From Seison nebaliae (lineage: Eukaryota; Rotifera; Pararotatoria; Seisonacea; Seisonidae): 64,000 nt of DNA. Under the pieces are notes generated by a model, which had not been told where the DNA came from, did not search any database, and was given only the letters and a program-made list of their open reading frames with translations. This document shows positions 9,618 through 21,418 of this stretch, piece after piece. The stretch lies in the NCBI GenBank assembly GCA_023231475.1, contig JALJEE010003034.1, positions 1 to 64,000 on the forward strand. Reading direction: 5' to 3'. The translations under genes were made by a program, and so were the position numbers. Positions within the stretch are counted from its first letter, which is position 1. Each line of letters starts with the position of its first letter.

Positions 9618-12078
9618 TCAAATATAACCTGTTAAGTCCAAATTATTTTTACTTTCACTTCTCGACTGAATTTTTTGGACTGTTTTCAATTTCAAGTTTT
9701 TCGTCAATGAAGCACTCAACATAATATTGCCAGGGGAAGGTTTCTAAAAGAAAGGAAAAAATAGAATCGATTTTTAACCAAAATGCTAATAGGAAATATT
9801 AATCGAATTATTCCTCATTTAATTATTAATGAAGTTTTATTAAATGTTAAACGATCAATTGACTATAAATGTGAGTTGTCTAGAGTTAAAAGTATCGAAG
9901 AATAACTTTAATCTCGTCATTGTGACTGGATGTTATTGTTAACGAAGATGTTGAATCAAGTTCTTCATCATCTTCATTCAAAGTTGAGGAATAGGTCGAA
10001 GAGTAGGATGAAGAATCCTTGTCGGTGGAAGCGGATGTAGCAGAGGAAGTGGTTGACGATATTGTTCTTGACTCACTTGTCGAATCGTCGTCGTTTGAAC
10101 TTTCATTTCGTTGAATTAGACGATTATTCTTCGAAGATGATTGCAACTTTTTATCTTCGCTATTCAGCTTCGGTAAACGAACGCTTTTATTAGAAAAATT
10201 TTGTTTTCTGTTTGAATAAGAAGAAAAGGATTTATGAAAAAATGAGGAAGAATTTAACTTGACATTTGGCAATCTGTCTCCACGTCTTTCATAGGAATCT
10301 CTATAACAGAATAATTTCATTTCATAAAAACGGAATGATAAACTTTCGATTTTCATTATTTAATTTCTTTCCCAATTGGTTGTTCTGTTGTTGATGCACG
10401 ACGAATTCGTTCTCCTTGTTTCCTGCTACCGGGGTTTTGCGTTTCGTTCGATTGATCGGTGGTTGACTGGCATTGTAAGATGTAAGGGAAAATTTAGTTT
10501 GGGAGAAACGTCGAGATGCCTTCATTGAAGAATCGTTTATGTCACGAAAAGCTTTATCAGTTTGATGAACAAGATTTTGTTGTTTCTCCTTCCACAATGA
10601 TGGTTGTACTTGATATAATGATAAATCGTTGTTCTTCTGGTAATTATGTTGGTTGTGTGAAATGTTCGATTGATGTATATTATGTCGATTCGATTCCTTT
10701 AAATCAGCATTATTATTATTTAACATTTTCTTGTTACGATATGGGTTGAAATCATCACCAATTTCATCGTCATCGTCGTAGTCTATAAAATCATCAGCAA
10801 CAACATTAATCGTTTTATATTCATTATCATCGTCAACGTCATCAATAAAATTACCATTAGAAATTGTGGAATTATAAGAATGATTTACGTAGAATGATTT
10901 GTCAATATGATTCGTCTTATGATTGTGCTTCTTGTTGTACTTAATGTGATGTAATTGATTATTCTCATTATTGTTCTCAAATGCGCCGTCGATATGCGGC
11001 TTTTCATTTCCCATTATGTTTTGCGGTTCCTCATTATGTTGATGTTGCTTCATTTGTTGTCTCTTATTATTGTACGCATCGTAATGTCGTTCATATTCAT
11101 CGTTGTGATAATGTTCTTCGTGAAGCTGTTCAGGTTGATGATGAAAATTTGATTTCATATCGGTCGTTACATCAGAATTTCTTCGTGAATTATCACCAAC
11201 TCTCTCATGCAATTGTTCCCGACGAACGTTCATGAATTGAGATGTTGTTGGCTCGGTCGATTCTATCCATTTCCTTCCACTGGATTTAATTTTCTTTAGT
11301 GAAGGATTTCGTTTTAGCGAAGCAGCTCTTTTGAAATACAAAAGGTTTTCACCGTTTGTTTTGAAGGATTCCTCACCTTGGTTTCTGAAAGGAGTGGAAA
11401 GGATTAATGAAAATTATGAATACGAATCAAAGGAAAAACAACAAAAATTAAGTGAATGGAAATAATTTCCATCTTATAGATGTTGGTGGAATAAGGAAAT
11501 AAGTGAAAATCGATTTTGTTCACCTTGAAACGAGTCACAGGGACTGCTCCCACTCCTACCACATTACCAGTCTGCCTTAATAAGAACTTTTCTATCGATT
11601 TAATACGAAAAATGCAGGAAATACATCGAAATTGAATGAAAAAAAAAGAAATTGATAACATTTTCCGATTCAATTGTCATAATTATTATAACAAATATCA
11701 TCAGCTTACATGATTAATATCATGGGAGGACCAATTGGTTTTTATTGAATGGACATAAAATAAAAATAAAATTTGACATTTTAATTATATTAATTGAACT
11801 GATATAATTCGATAATTGAAAGAAGACGAAAGAAGAGAAAGGAAGAAGAGGCGAAAGAAGGAAAATTTTGAAGAAATTATTAACTTTGATACTGTTGCAG
11901 AAATGTTGCCATTCCTTTCGAATAATCTTGATGCTTTTTTTCTTGTAGCCGAAGCACGCGCTTGTCCACTGTTTTGTCGAATATTTGCATTTTCTTCACG
12001 ATTCAATGACGTCGTTGATGGTGAGGTAGGAGATTCATAAATATTCTTTCTGATTAGACATTCGGTAGATTCGTTCAT
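9618..12078 (-). CDS. low-complexity basic/Asn-His-rich protein, function unknown
   Basis: Exon model: 12078-11893, about 11586-11524, an 8-nt microexon 11384-11377, 11327-10344, 10300-9907 and 9743-9618. It keeps phase and gives about 586 residues. The N-terminal 62 residues are Ser/Thr/Asn/Arg-rich. A compact segment (FLLRQTGNVVGVGAVPVTRF) leads into a strongly basic patch (ASLKRNPSLKKIKSSGRKW). After that come about 300 residues of Asn/His/Gln/Asp runs, then a Ser/Thr/Asp-rich tail. The last exon reads PSPGNIMLSASLTKNLKLK. The basic patch could bind microtubules or nucleic acid, but that is a guess. The acceptor of exon 2 and the terminal exon are the least certain parts. The first intron is about 300 nt, long for this window. 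Confidence 0.55.
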
Positions 12079-13603
12079 CCAGATGAATATAACGTTAATT
12101 TAACACTATGATCATGAGAGTACTATCAGGAAAGAAGAATGGAAGTAGGAATCTTTAAGGTTTTCTTAAGTCACAAAAGTGATTGTGTGAATGATAGAAA
12201 AAAATAGAACAAAAAACATTCCTATGGAAGATGACTGCCAACACTCATTGAATTATTTCCTCGGTGGTCGTGAAGGTCAGAAGGAAAAGAAGATTATTCC
12301 ACTTTTTGTCATGGCAACTAACGATGGATGATCTAATAATGGTGATAAAACATATGAAAGGACTAAAGATATTTTAAGATGAATTAAGGATGAACTGTTC
12401 AATTATTATTCATGATTCATTTACATACAAAACATATCATAAATCATCATTACATCATTTCACATCGTATACCCATGAGACATGTCCCACAATTATTACT
12501 CACAATTCTCGTCCATTCATAATTACTCATCTTTCTTCAGTTCGAATCATCCTCTCATTAATAAGTAGCTAATACGGAGTGTGAATAAAGGACAAATCAA
12601 TTTGACTTGAAAAAAAAATAAAAACATTCCTTCAGCACCATTAAGATATGGTGATGGGATATTGAGCCATTTCTCATTTTGGACTGCTAGCCAATGCCAA
12701 ATAAATTATGTAGTTATGACAACAAAAGGAAGAAATACAAAACGAACAGAGTCAAAAAGAAAAATTTTTGAAGAAAGACAACAGTCAAATCGACCACGAT
12801 GACGAAAATTTTTAAGGAAAATAATAGAAGATGTCGTTGAAAACTTTCGATACTACAGTTAGAACTAGGGAGGAAAACATTTCCCAGAAAAGTCTTCTTC
12901 CTCTCTCTATTCGCCAATTCCATATATATTTCGATTCCTCATTCCGTATAAAACTTTTTTTAAATATAAGTTGATTGACATAATGGAACGAAATACATAA
13001 TTTCATTCAATGGAAGGGAAGGAGTACTAAACCAACTGTTCCACTGTCCCGTTAAAACACAATTTCCCCCAAATATAAAAGTGAGTTGTTATCGAAATAT
13101 TCAACAACAAAAGAAAGAAGAATAAACTGAAAAAATAAAATTTTTCTGCATTCGACAAATTAACCGGAAGCAGTCATTCATGTAAATCTCCATAGAAACA
13201 TTTTTGACTACATCCGTGGTCCAGGTGTTCCATTCAATAGAATACAATCCTTTCTTTGTTTTCCAAACTTAATATCAATGTTATAGACTTAATGAACGGA
13301 GAATAATAAAAATGACTTTAAAAAAATGAAAATTTTCGGAAAGAATTTCTTTAAAAAAATTGTGAACCGTTAAAACCGTTCTGGAATACACTTGTAGTCA
13401 ATTAACGATAATTTTCTACAAAAATTTCTAATTTCCTTATTTTTTATTTATCAAAGTTGAAGGATTTATTCTCGTACGTTGAACAATAACAAAAAATTAT
13501 TCGCAATCATAACTATTAACTTAACGCAATCGGAATTAATTTGTTGATTTCAAAAAATATAGTAAAACACAAAAAATTTTATTAAAAAACAATTGACAGT
13601 AAA
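12079..13603. other. intergenic
   Basis: Upstream region of the low-complexity gene and downstream of EFCAB10. A few open frames of 60-70 codons (for example 12390-12572 + and 12714-12923 -) lack any domain or codon support. No repeat was recognised. Confidence 0.4.
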
Positions 13604-14008
13604 TTAATTATCGTTTTTAAGTTTCTCTTTTAATTGTATTGCATCAACTGACTCAGCTATAAAAGTCTCTTTCAGAATTATGTTGTCTTCACATCCAATC
13701 GGATTTTTATTATAATTCTTCAAATTCATCAATTCCATCGCCTTCTCATATTGCTGTTTCGTGAGAGATTCAGCTGATTTGTTCGCCACTTGATTGAAAT
13801 AAACTTCAACATCATCTTTCGTTATGAATGTATCAAATTCCAAATCGTTCTCGCGTGAACTCTCCAAATTCTCGAAATAAGAAATAATGTAATCGATAGG
13901 CTTCTCCGGCTGGTCATACAGTAATCGAGAAGTCAAGTTGTCGAACAATTGTAAAATACAATTCTTCTCCAAATAACTTTTAGCAATCGATTCCGTTGAT
14001 GATGACAT
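13604..14008 (-). CDS. EFCAB10: EF-hand domain-containing protein 10-like (RIIa docking domain)
   Basis: One exon, 134 residues (human about 130). Residues 8-48 match the RIIa dimerisation/docking fold with the EFCAB10 signature: YLEKNCILQLFDNLTSRLL, then YDQPEKPIDYIISYFENL. The remainder aligns in layout with the degenerate EF-hand part (YFNQVANKSAESLTKQQYEKAMELM) and no canonical Ca2+ loop is seen. Mammalian relatives are enriched in tissues with motile cilia and in sperm, where RIIa domains bind amphipathic helices of A-kinase-anchor-type proteins such as radial spoke components. The start is the first in-frame ATG (14008). The gene looks complete. Confidence 0.82.
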   Translation of the reverse strand: MSSSTESIAKSYLEKNCILQLFDNLTSRLLYDQPEKPIDYIISYFENLESSRENDLEFDTFITKDDVEVYFNQVANKSAESLTKQQYEKAMELMNLKNYNKNPIGCEDNIILKETFIAESVDAIQLKEKLKNDN

Positions 14009-15323
14009 GTTTAAAGTGAATTACTTAACGCTCCAACTAATCCAATTGATACAAAAACTTCACTCAATATGAATTGTTGTATCTAGCAACTCTCAACGTT
14101 AACCATATCAACCGATGATTTTACCGTTATTCTATACAGGTAATTATTTCACTATTTTTTAAATTATTTTTTTTTTAATTTTTAGCTCGAAAGATTTTAT
14201 GGCAAATTTCCCCTGTAGCTCAATGAAAGATCGACGATTCAATATTCTTGTATTCCAACAGATATTCAACGTAGGAACTTGCTGGCATGAAAGAGCTATT
14301 ACATTAACTAAATTTTTATTCCAATATTTAGTTAACATACTATTTCTATCTAAATATTAAGTATTAAATCTAATGCTCTCCGGATATAAAGTGTTGAATG
14401 CACAATAAGTTTGATAGAGTTAACTAATATCATAATCAAAAATTATAATATTCATCGAAAATAGAAGTTATTTAAGTTAATTGAATTTTTTTTGGAGAAA
14501 GTTCCGGAATAAATTTTACAAAGTTTTTTATTTGAACTTTAAATATATAAAACGAGATAATGATAGAAATATATATAATTGAAACGAGATTAAATATTGA
14601 AGAGACAGTTGAACGTATTCAATGATGCTTGACAGTTAATATATTGATTGAAGTCGATCATTGGTATTATTTAATTCAAATACAATTTATTATTATTCTT
14701 AACAAATGAACGAATCGGTTACTATAAATAAGTATTGTTAATGTAGTTAAACATTAAATTTCCATTTACCATATACATATGTATATAAAAAATTATAAAT
14801 AAAAGTGAAGTATAAACAAAGGAGGAGTGAAGAGGCATATAAGTTGCAAATATTACATAGTAAAATGCATAAATCGAATGCTTCACATTTGAAAAGCAAC
14901 AATTATTCAGATGGCTTGAGTGGTATGAGAATGAGATGAGTTGAAAGGAATTATCATATTATGCATCTTTGACGCGTATCATGAAATGTTTCCTTGACCT
15001 GTTTCTTCAAAATTTGCATAAACATTCTCAAAAGAACCACGTAGCTATCTTTTCATTTTATCCACTTTTTCTACTTGTTTTAAAAACAAGTATAAAGTTC
15101 AATTTAAGTCTACGTTATAGTGTATGTGTTGAAGTCATAAGTATTTTTTGTCGAAGCTTACTCATATGCCATACAAGTTCTATGATAGATTCGATGTTGA
15201 TGACTATATTATGTAGAGAAATATGGTCGTCAACTCATATATAATTTAGAACTTCGATTATATTCTCCTATTTCATTCATTTAGAACAATAATTCATTTT
15301 TTATAGAAAGTATAGGGACAAAC
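14009..15323. other. intergenic between divergent EFCAB10 and PPD
   Basis: About 1.3 kb separating divergent genes, so it carries both promoters. A two-exon 22-codon frame (14113-14231) can be spliced but is too short to support. A tRNA-like TAGCTCAATG at about 14216 lacks a B box. Nothing else was recognised. Confidence 0.35.
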
Positions 15324-16807
15324 ATGTTGTCAAAATTATTACGAAACACTTCTCTCTCACAATTTGCTTTACGTCGTACGTATGTGAACACGCAGGCAGA
15401 ACATAAAGGTCAAGTCATTGAGGATGTGGCAAAAGCTCAGACGTATGAGAAAGTTCTTTCTTTTACTTCCTAGAACGTCCTCTAATTATTCTAATATCAT
15501 TCTTTAGCAACATAAGGAACAATTGAAGAGAAATCAAACTGTTTCCGATTTCAGTGAATTAGTAAGAGATTTTTTGAATCCCAAAGACTTTTTCAACTCT
15601 TTGACTTCTCATGGAATCAACTTCTATACTGGTGTACCGGATTCTCTATTAAAAGGTTTGCATTAATTATTATTATTTGAATTGATGAAACTTTTATTTT
15701 TTGAAAAGATTTCTGTGCTTTTGTGACTGATAATGCTAAATCTCACATAATTGCGGTAAATGAAGGAGCCTCGATTGGATTAGGTATTGGCCATTATTTG
15801 AGTAGTGGAACTCCCGCATTAGTTTATATGCAGAACAGTGGATTGGGAAATGCTATTAATCCATTACTATCATTGGCATCACCTGATGTCTATTCAGTAC
15901 CATTATTATTATTGGTTGGATGGAGAGGAGAACCAGGTAAACGAGACGAACCACAACACAAACAACAAGGACAAGTAACTCCTGGATTATTGGCATCAAT
16001 GCATATTCCTTTTACTATTCTACCCGATTATAAAGAAGGTGCCGATCAAGCCATCGCTACAGCTTTCTCTCATATGAAATCGACAAATGGACCATATTGC
16101 TTCCTAGTCAAACGACAAACATTTTCACCTTATATTCTGAAAAATTCGAATAATGGAAAAAAGTTTAAATTCATTTTCCAATTAATTTCCTTCACAAACA
16201 AACATTTTCTAGATATGATATGACTCGAGAATCAGCACTTCAATCGATTATTGATTATTTAGGTAGACGAGATATTGTTGTTTGTACGACAGGTATGTTA
16301 TCGAGAGAATTATTCGAATATCGTCAACAACGTGATGAAGGACATGAGAAAGATTTTTTAACTGTCGGTGGAATGGGACATGCTTCAATGATCGCTTTAG
16401 GAATCGCTCGAGATAAACCAACTCGAAAGATCGTTTGTTTAGATGGAGATGGAGCATGTTTGATGCATATGGGAACACTGGCAACTATCGGAACGTCGAA
16501 AGCGAAAAATTTCAATCATATCATCATCAACAATGGAACTCATGATAGTGTGGGTGGTCAACCAACGGATGCCGGATTATCATCTGTTAATTTGAGCAAT
16601 GTCGCCAAATCGGTTGGTTATCGAAATGTTGTAAAAGTTTCAACAAAAGAAGAATTAATTGAAGCCACGAAGAAATTGAAGAGTTTAGAAGGACCGAATT
16701 TAATCGAAGTTCAAGTTTTAGGTGGACATCGAAAGAATTTGACAAGACCAAATCGTACTCCTGCTCAAAATAAACGTGATTTCATGCATTATGTAGCATT
16801 ATCATAA
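15324..16807 (+). CDS. phosphonopyruvate decarboxylase, predicted mitochondrial
   Basis: Exons 15324-15452, 15508-15655, 15709-16162 and 16213-16807; 441 residues. This is a ThDP-dependent enzyme that decarboxylates phosphonopyruvate to phosphonoacetaldehyde, the step that makes phosphonate biosynthesis irreversible. The N-terminal Pyr domain carries the activating Glu (about residue 111 in AVNEGASIGLGIG) and the GWRGEPGKRDEPQHK segment typical of PPD and sulfopyruvate decarboxylases. The C-terminal PP domain has the GDG...NN ThDP/Mg motif (about 322-351, LDGDGACLMHMG ... NNGTHDSVGGQPT). The leader MLSKLLRNTSLSQFALRR is basic, hydroxylated and acid-free, like a mitochondrial presequence. Codon use and introns (53-56 nt) match the neighbours, so there is no sign of recent bacterial transfer. 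Confidence 0.92.
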
Positions 16808-17182
16808 ATTAATATTTATTCTTTTGAAAAAAGAAGGAAAATTGAGAAAAAAAAATGAATCTCATTTATTCTCCAGAACTTAAGTAAATTAACTTTAAAG
16901 AACCGCACGTGATTTTCATTGATATTAATTTTTTGTTATTTACTTTCGTTCATTAACTCTCCTTTAATACTCATTTTCAATTGAGTTCATCTTCATTAAT
17001 CCGTAGAAAGATGATGCATGAAATATAATCATATTTTTTTTCATTCCATTTGCACTCCATCTACTCCATTGCTACTCTTTCCATCGAACAACTAAAAAAA
17101 TCTATCCATTCTCAGATTTGTCCATCTATCTTGCCGTCCATTTTTTATTGAATCATATTCGACAATTATTCATTGTCATTCA
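16808..17182. other. intergenic
   Basis: About 375 bp between two plus-strand genes. It is A+T-rich, with T-tracts typical of a 3' end and promoter. Nothing distinct was recognised. Confidence 0.4.
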
Positions 17183-18924
17183 ATGGAATTTAATAAAATA
17201 TTTATGAAATTTTTCCTCTTTTCACTCTTCTATCTCACCGTTCATTCGAGTGAAGATATCGATTATAAAACTTATCTGCAAAAGTATGTGGATAAATATG
17301 ATCCGATGTTTGGATGGAAACATTTTGAAACAATCAAATTGGAAGATTATGATATTCATGTCATCAATATGACGTCACTTCAATGGATCGATGGTTTAAT
17401 TGAAATATTCTCGTTTAATCTCAATTTTCATTAGCTAGTTATAGTAATCGACATATCTGGTGGCATTTCGTCAACATTTTCGTTCCTCACAAACTTACGA
17501 GAAAAGAACATGTCTTCTACTTCCTCGACACGTATAAAAACACAGCAAAGTTCTTTAATCTTCATAAAAATTGAGAAAACTAAAATTTTTAAATTGAAAT
17601 AGAACTGTTGATCCTGCTAGTGATTTCGTAGCGTTAGTTGGCATGTTTGCCGTTGGATTAGAATGTATAGCTGTTGAAATCCAACAAATTCCGAATCAAC
17701 CAATAAAATATTCAGCTGATCCAAGTGGAAAATCGAGAGATGAAGACGACAATATTGGATGGGCATGGGCAGCTTTCCTTAACGATACGAAGACACCTGA
17801 AAAACTTATACATTTACCAGCTGTTAAAGCAGCCGTTCGTGGTATGGATACTACACAAAATTATTTAGAACAAACTTTTGGTTACAAACCGAATAAATTT
17901 TTCGTTGCTGGAGCATCAAAACGAGGATGGATGACTTGGTTAACGGCGGCAGTCGATGACCGAGTTTTCGCATTCTCCCCTATCGTTTTCGATCTATTAA
18001 ATATTACACATTCATTACATCATCATTATATGTCGATGAATGGAGGATGGACATTTGCTTTCGAACCGTATTGGTCTTGTAATATCATCAGTAATTTAGA
18101 TGATGAACGACAAGTTCGCATGGAGCAAATGGCCGACCCATTAAGTTCCATTTCGTTTCACTTCTTATTCTTTTTCTATCATTTAGGTTATCTGGATAAA
18201 TATGTCAATAAACCAAAATTCCTAATTACAACTGGGGGAGACGAATTCTTCATATTAGATGATCTTAAATTCTTCTGGAACTCTTTACCCGGAGACAAAT
18301 ATTTACGGTAATTATTAATTATTTTCATTTTTCATTTGAATCCTTTTCATTTTATTAGACGCATCCCAAATGCTGAACATACTTGTGTTGGTCATATCAT
18401 TAGTCTCTACTTCTCCCTAAGAACTTTCTTCCTCTCACTAGTCGAAGTTAAATTGCAATTTCGCGTTTTCGATTATATTTTTCTAGGAATTTCCCTTACC
18501 ACATCTTGATTGGAATGTGACGTATACGAGCAACGAAGCAACTATTGTGGCATGGATGGATCGAACACCTAATCAAGTGTCGATATATCATGCTCATACA
18601 TTAAACGATGGAAGGTTTCTAAATTATCCATTAATTTACTAATCGAAATAAATTATCAGACGAGATTTCCGTTTATTAGAATTGGGAAAGAAGGTCCATC
18701 CAGTAATTTGGTTGGAGAAACATGTTGAAATAAATAAACAAAATTTATATAAAGCAACATTGCCAATGCCACAAAAAGGATATGAAGCATTCTACTTTCA
18801 ATTCACTTTTGATTCACCTGATCCATCGGCTGATATCGAACTAACAACTCAAGCAGCTATCTTACCGAATTATTATCCACATGAAGATTGTCATGCTCTT
18901 GGATGTCAAGGACATTTAGTTTGA
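17183..18924 (+). CDS. PhoPQ-activated pathogenicity-related/AprA-like secreted protein
   Basis: Seven exons: 17183-17393, 17435-17549, 17603-18144, 18187-18307, 18359-18446, 18487-18614 and 18660-18924; 489 residues. An N-terminal signal peptide (FFLFSLFYLTVHSS) precedes a family opening (YVDKYDPMFGWKHFE). Hallmarks include IWWHFVNIFVPH, IQQIPNQPIKY, AVRGMDTTQNYLEQ and the nucleophile-elbow-like VAGASKRGWMTWLTAAVD. Also present are SPIVFDLLN, HHHYMSMNGGWTFAF and ITTGGDEFF. The family (PF10142) is an alpha/beta-hydrolase-like group known from bacteria and from Dictyostelium AprA, a secreted proliferation repressor, with scattered animal members. Its enzymatic activity is unproven; Ser in GASKRG is a candidate nucleophile. 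The 3' end lies 51 bp from the CNNM stop, so the two genes converge. Confidence 0.87.
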
Positions 18925-18975
18925 AAACAAACATTATTTTCTCTCTAAAACAAATTCTCTTCCTTTACATAAATA

Positions 18976-21162
18976 TTATAGAGAATCAATTTTTTTCAAT
19001 GACTTTCTTCTATTCGCTTTCGATTTATCATCTCCTTGCCAACTTTTTCTTCCATCGTTTCGTTTCAATGATTCGATGTATTTCCGTTGGGTTATCCTCA
19101 AGTATTGTAAATTTGATGTGGTCGTTCTCAATGTGAAATCGGGAATGAATAAACGATTCTTCTTTACCGAATTCTCTGAAGTTCGTTCGGTTTTTAAGTT
19201 GAAGATTTCTTCGCCAAAATATTGGAAAGGAGTTGCTAGAAATTTCAAATTATTCTTTCCAATTTCCACTTCAGCATGTCCTGCCAACAATAAGATGAAA
19301 TGACTGGCAATCTCTCCCTCCTTATATAATAATCGATGACCTGATTTAGGATAAGACGGAACAACTGCAGATTTGTTGATTCCTTTTTTACTTGTTGATG
19401 ATGCAACATGATGAACTTGATATACAAATTCAACAAATGAATTCTGAACAAGTAGAAATAGTTCAGGGTATGAGAATATCGTTTCAGAGAATGCTGGAAG
19501 TGTTTTATGTAGGAATAATGTACTGGCATGAGCTAAAGATCCCGGACACATCGGTTTATTTATATCATTCTCTTTGATGAATTGATTGAGTTTGAAAAGA
19601 TTTCTTCTCCTTTTCCAAATATGATCAGTCGCACTAACTTCGTCAGTGAATTTAGGGAGGTCAAATTCGTCAGCAATTTCTAAGTGAAATATAGTCTCAA
19701 TAATATCCTCCAACGTTATCATACCAACGACGATTTGTTGTTCGTTAATATTCTCCGTAACGAATGCCATATGATATCGTCCTGTACGGAAATCGTCTAA
19801 CATCTTATCTAATGTTTTATCTTTATCCGAAAAATTCATTTCATGTTGATAGAAATCCACATAATTCTCAATTGTCAAATTATCTTCCGGATCAATCAAC
19901 GCCAAATCTTTTACATTCAATAAAGCTACAACATTCTGCTTGAAATTTTTGTAGATTGGAATACGTGTATATCCCGAAATAATGATATCTGTGATTGTTG
20001 GGAAATTGAGGATTTGATTCCATTCGATCATATAAATATCTTGAATCCGACGCATCAATTTACCAATCGGAGTTTTCGTCAATAATAAAGCGCCTTCCAT
20101 TATATTATATTCCGTTTGCAGAATATCACCAATTCCGCGATCCTTATTATGAATGAGAATTGCTCGCAATTTATCACGAGAATAATCCGATCGAATTTCT
20201 TTCCCTAAAATCAGATCTAAAATTTTCGATATCGGAAATGAAACCGGAGACGTTATAATTAAGAATCCGTAAGTGAAAAATATCGTTTTCGCTCCAATCA
20301 TCAATCCGTGTCGAGAGCATATTGCTTGTGGAATAATTTCGCCGAATATAACAATGAAACTTGTTGAAATAATTACAGCTAATAAACCATCAGATAAATC
20401 GTCTAATAATATTGTGAGAACATTGTTGACGAGAACATTCCCAATTAGAATAGCGCAAAGAAGAAAATTGCCTCGTTTGCGCAAAGGTAAAATTTTCTTC
20501 GCATTTGCCATCTCACTAGGTGTTCCATATTCTGTTAAAATTTCCAATTCAGTTGGATCCAATGATAATAAACCCAAATTCAAACCGGAAAATAAACCGG
20601 ACAAGAATAATAAAACTATCAAAACTATAATTTGGGCTGGCAGAGGCATAAGATGTTTGTCCTTCTCATAAATTTCAATTTGTACCGCCTTTGCTGAACC
20701 TTGGTGAATCCAGAGATAATTGCTACTGTTAAATCGATCGGCATATTCTATACAGACATAATATCGCCCCGGTTCAGCCAAAATTAATGATGTGTAATGA
20801 AATCCATCTTCATCCTCATGCACAACATGCATCGGTTGCGATGCCGACGGTAAATCGCAGAAAGATCCTTTTGATAATTTTTTTGTGGTAAAATAAATAC
20901 CTGTTAATAAAGATAAATCCAATTGCATTCTCGCCGACTGGTCATCGGCAATCGTTTCCTCATAAACTAGTAAATAAATACTAATTATATGATCTTCGGG
21001 AAATTGCCAAACTCCTTCATCGAACCGAATATTGTTTGGCGGATTAACCTTCCCGTTATACGGATACATGTAACGTAACATTTCCAAGTTCTTCCCATTG
21101 GTCCGACATAATAGGAAGAAATTGAAGAAAATTACTAAAATAAAATTATGTACATTCATCAA
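18976..21162 (-). CDS. CNNM: CNNM/ancient conserved domain metal transport mediator
   Basis: A single exon of 728 residues. It has a signal peptide and an extracellular beta-rich region (about 1-170), then a DUF21 membrane domain (about 175-345; LFLSGLFSGLNLGLLSLD, VIFGEIIPQAICSR). A CBS pair follows (about 365-510; SGYTRIPIYK, LLNVKDLALIDPEDN, MAFVTENI, VGMITLEDIIETIF). Last is a cyclic-nucleotide-binding-like domain (about 555-690; YKEGEIASHFILLLAGHAEVEIG). CNNM proteins mediate Mg2+ efflux or Mg2+ sensing at the plasma membrane and bind PRL phosphatases through the CBS module. The first CBS opening, usually KDIMTP.., is diverged here to KLMRRIQDIYMI. The absence of introns stands out beside intron-rich neighbours. 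Confidence 0.92.
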   Translation of the reverse strand: MMNVHNFILVIFFNFFLLCRTNGKNLEMLRYMYPYNGKVNPPNNIRFDEGVWQFPEDHIISIYLLVYEETIADDQSARMQLDLSLLTGIYFTTKKLSKGSFCDLPSASQPMHVVHEDEDGFHYTSLILAEPGRYYVCIEYADRFNSSNYLWIHQGSAKAVQIEIYEKDKHLMPLPAQIIVLIVLLFLSGLFSGLNLGLLSLDPTELEILTEYGTPSEMANAKKILPLRKRGNFLLCAILIGNVLVNNVLTILLDDLSDGLLAVIISTSFIVIFGEIIPQAICSRHGLMIGAKTIFFTYGFLIITSPVSFPISKILDLILGKEIRSDYSRDKLRAILIHNKDRGIGDILQTEYNIMEGALLLTKTPIGKLMRRIQDIYMIEWNQILNFPTITDIIISGYTRIPIYKNFKQNVVALLNVKDLALIDPEDNLTIENYVDFYQHEMNFSDKDKTLDKMLDDFRTGRYHMAFVTENINEQQIVVGMITLEDIIETIFHLEIADEFDLPKFTDEVSATDHIWKRRRNLFKLNQFIKENDINKPMCPGSLAHASTLFLHKTLPAFSETIFSYPELFLLVQNSFVEFVYQVHHVASSTSKKGINKSAVVPSYPKSGHRLLYKEGEIASHFILLLAGHAEVEIGKNNLKFLATPFQYFGEEIFNLKTERTSENSVKKNRLFIPDFTLRTTTSNLQYLRITQRKYIESLKRNDGRKSWQGDDKSKANRRKSLKKIDSL

Positions 21163-21418
21163 CTTTTTGCGCTTACTTTATTTAATTTGCATTTACACTG
21201 ATAACACCAAATTTACTTAACAATTTTTTCAAAATTCATTCTCTTCTTCTTTTATTGAGGTTATTATGGAAGATCATTTATTTTTTATCCATCATTCTCG
21301 CCAATTATCGAAACATATCAATAGTATTCGGATTAATTAGATTAACATAGAAATATTCTTATCTGATTTAATATTTATTCTATTATTTCTTTCTGATATG
21401 TTATTCTTATAATTAATT

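Noticed and set aside
12714-13006. overlapping 64- and 69-codon minus frames
   Set aside because: Hydrophobic Phe/Leu/Val composition typical of A+T-rich non-coding sequence; no splice partner.
14113-14231. two-exon 22-codon peptide after splicing
   Set aside because: Donor and acceptor are good, but the product is too short to judge and has no supporting context.
14210-14270. tRNA-like A box (TAGCTCAATG)
   Set aside because: No B box (GGTTCGANNCC) or cloverleaf stems at the right distance.
15324-18924. recent bacterial transfer of PPD and the AprA-like gene as a block
   Set aside because: Both are intron-rich with base composition like the neighbours, and they have separate promoters; ancient ancestry cannot be excluded, but recent transfer is not supported.
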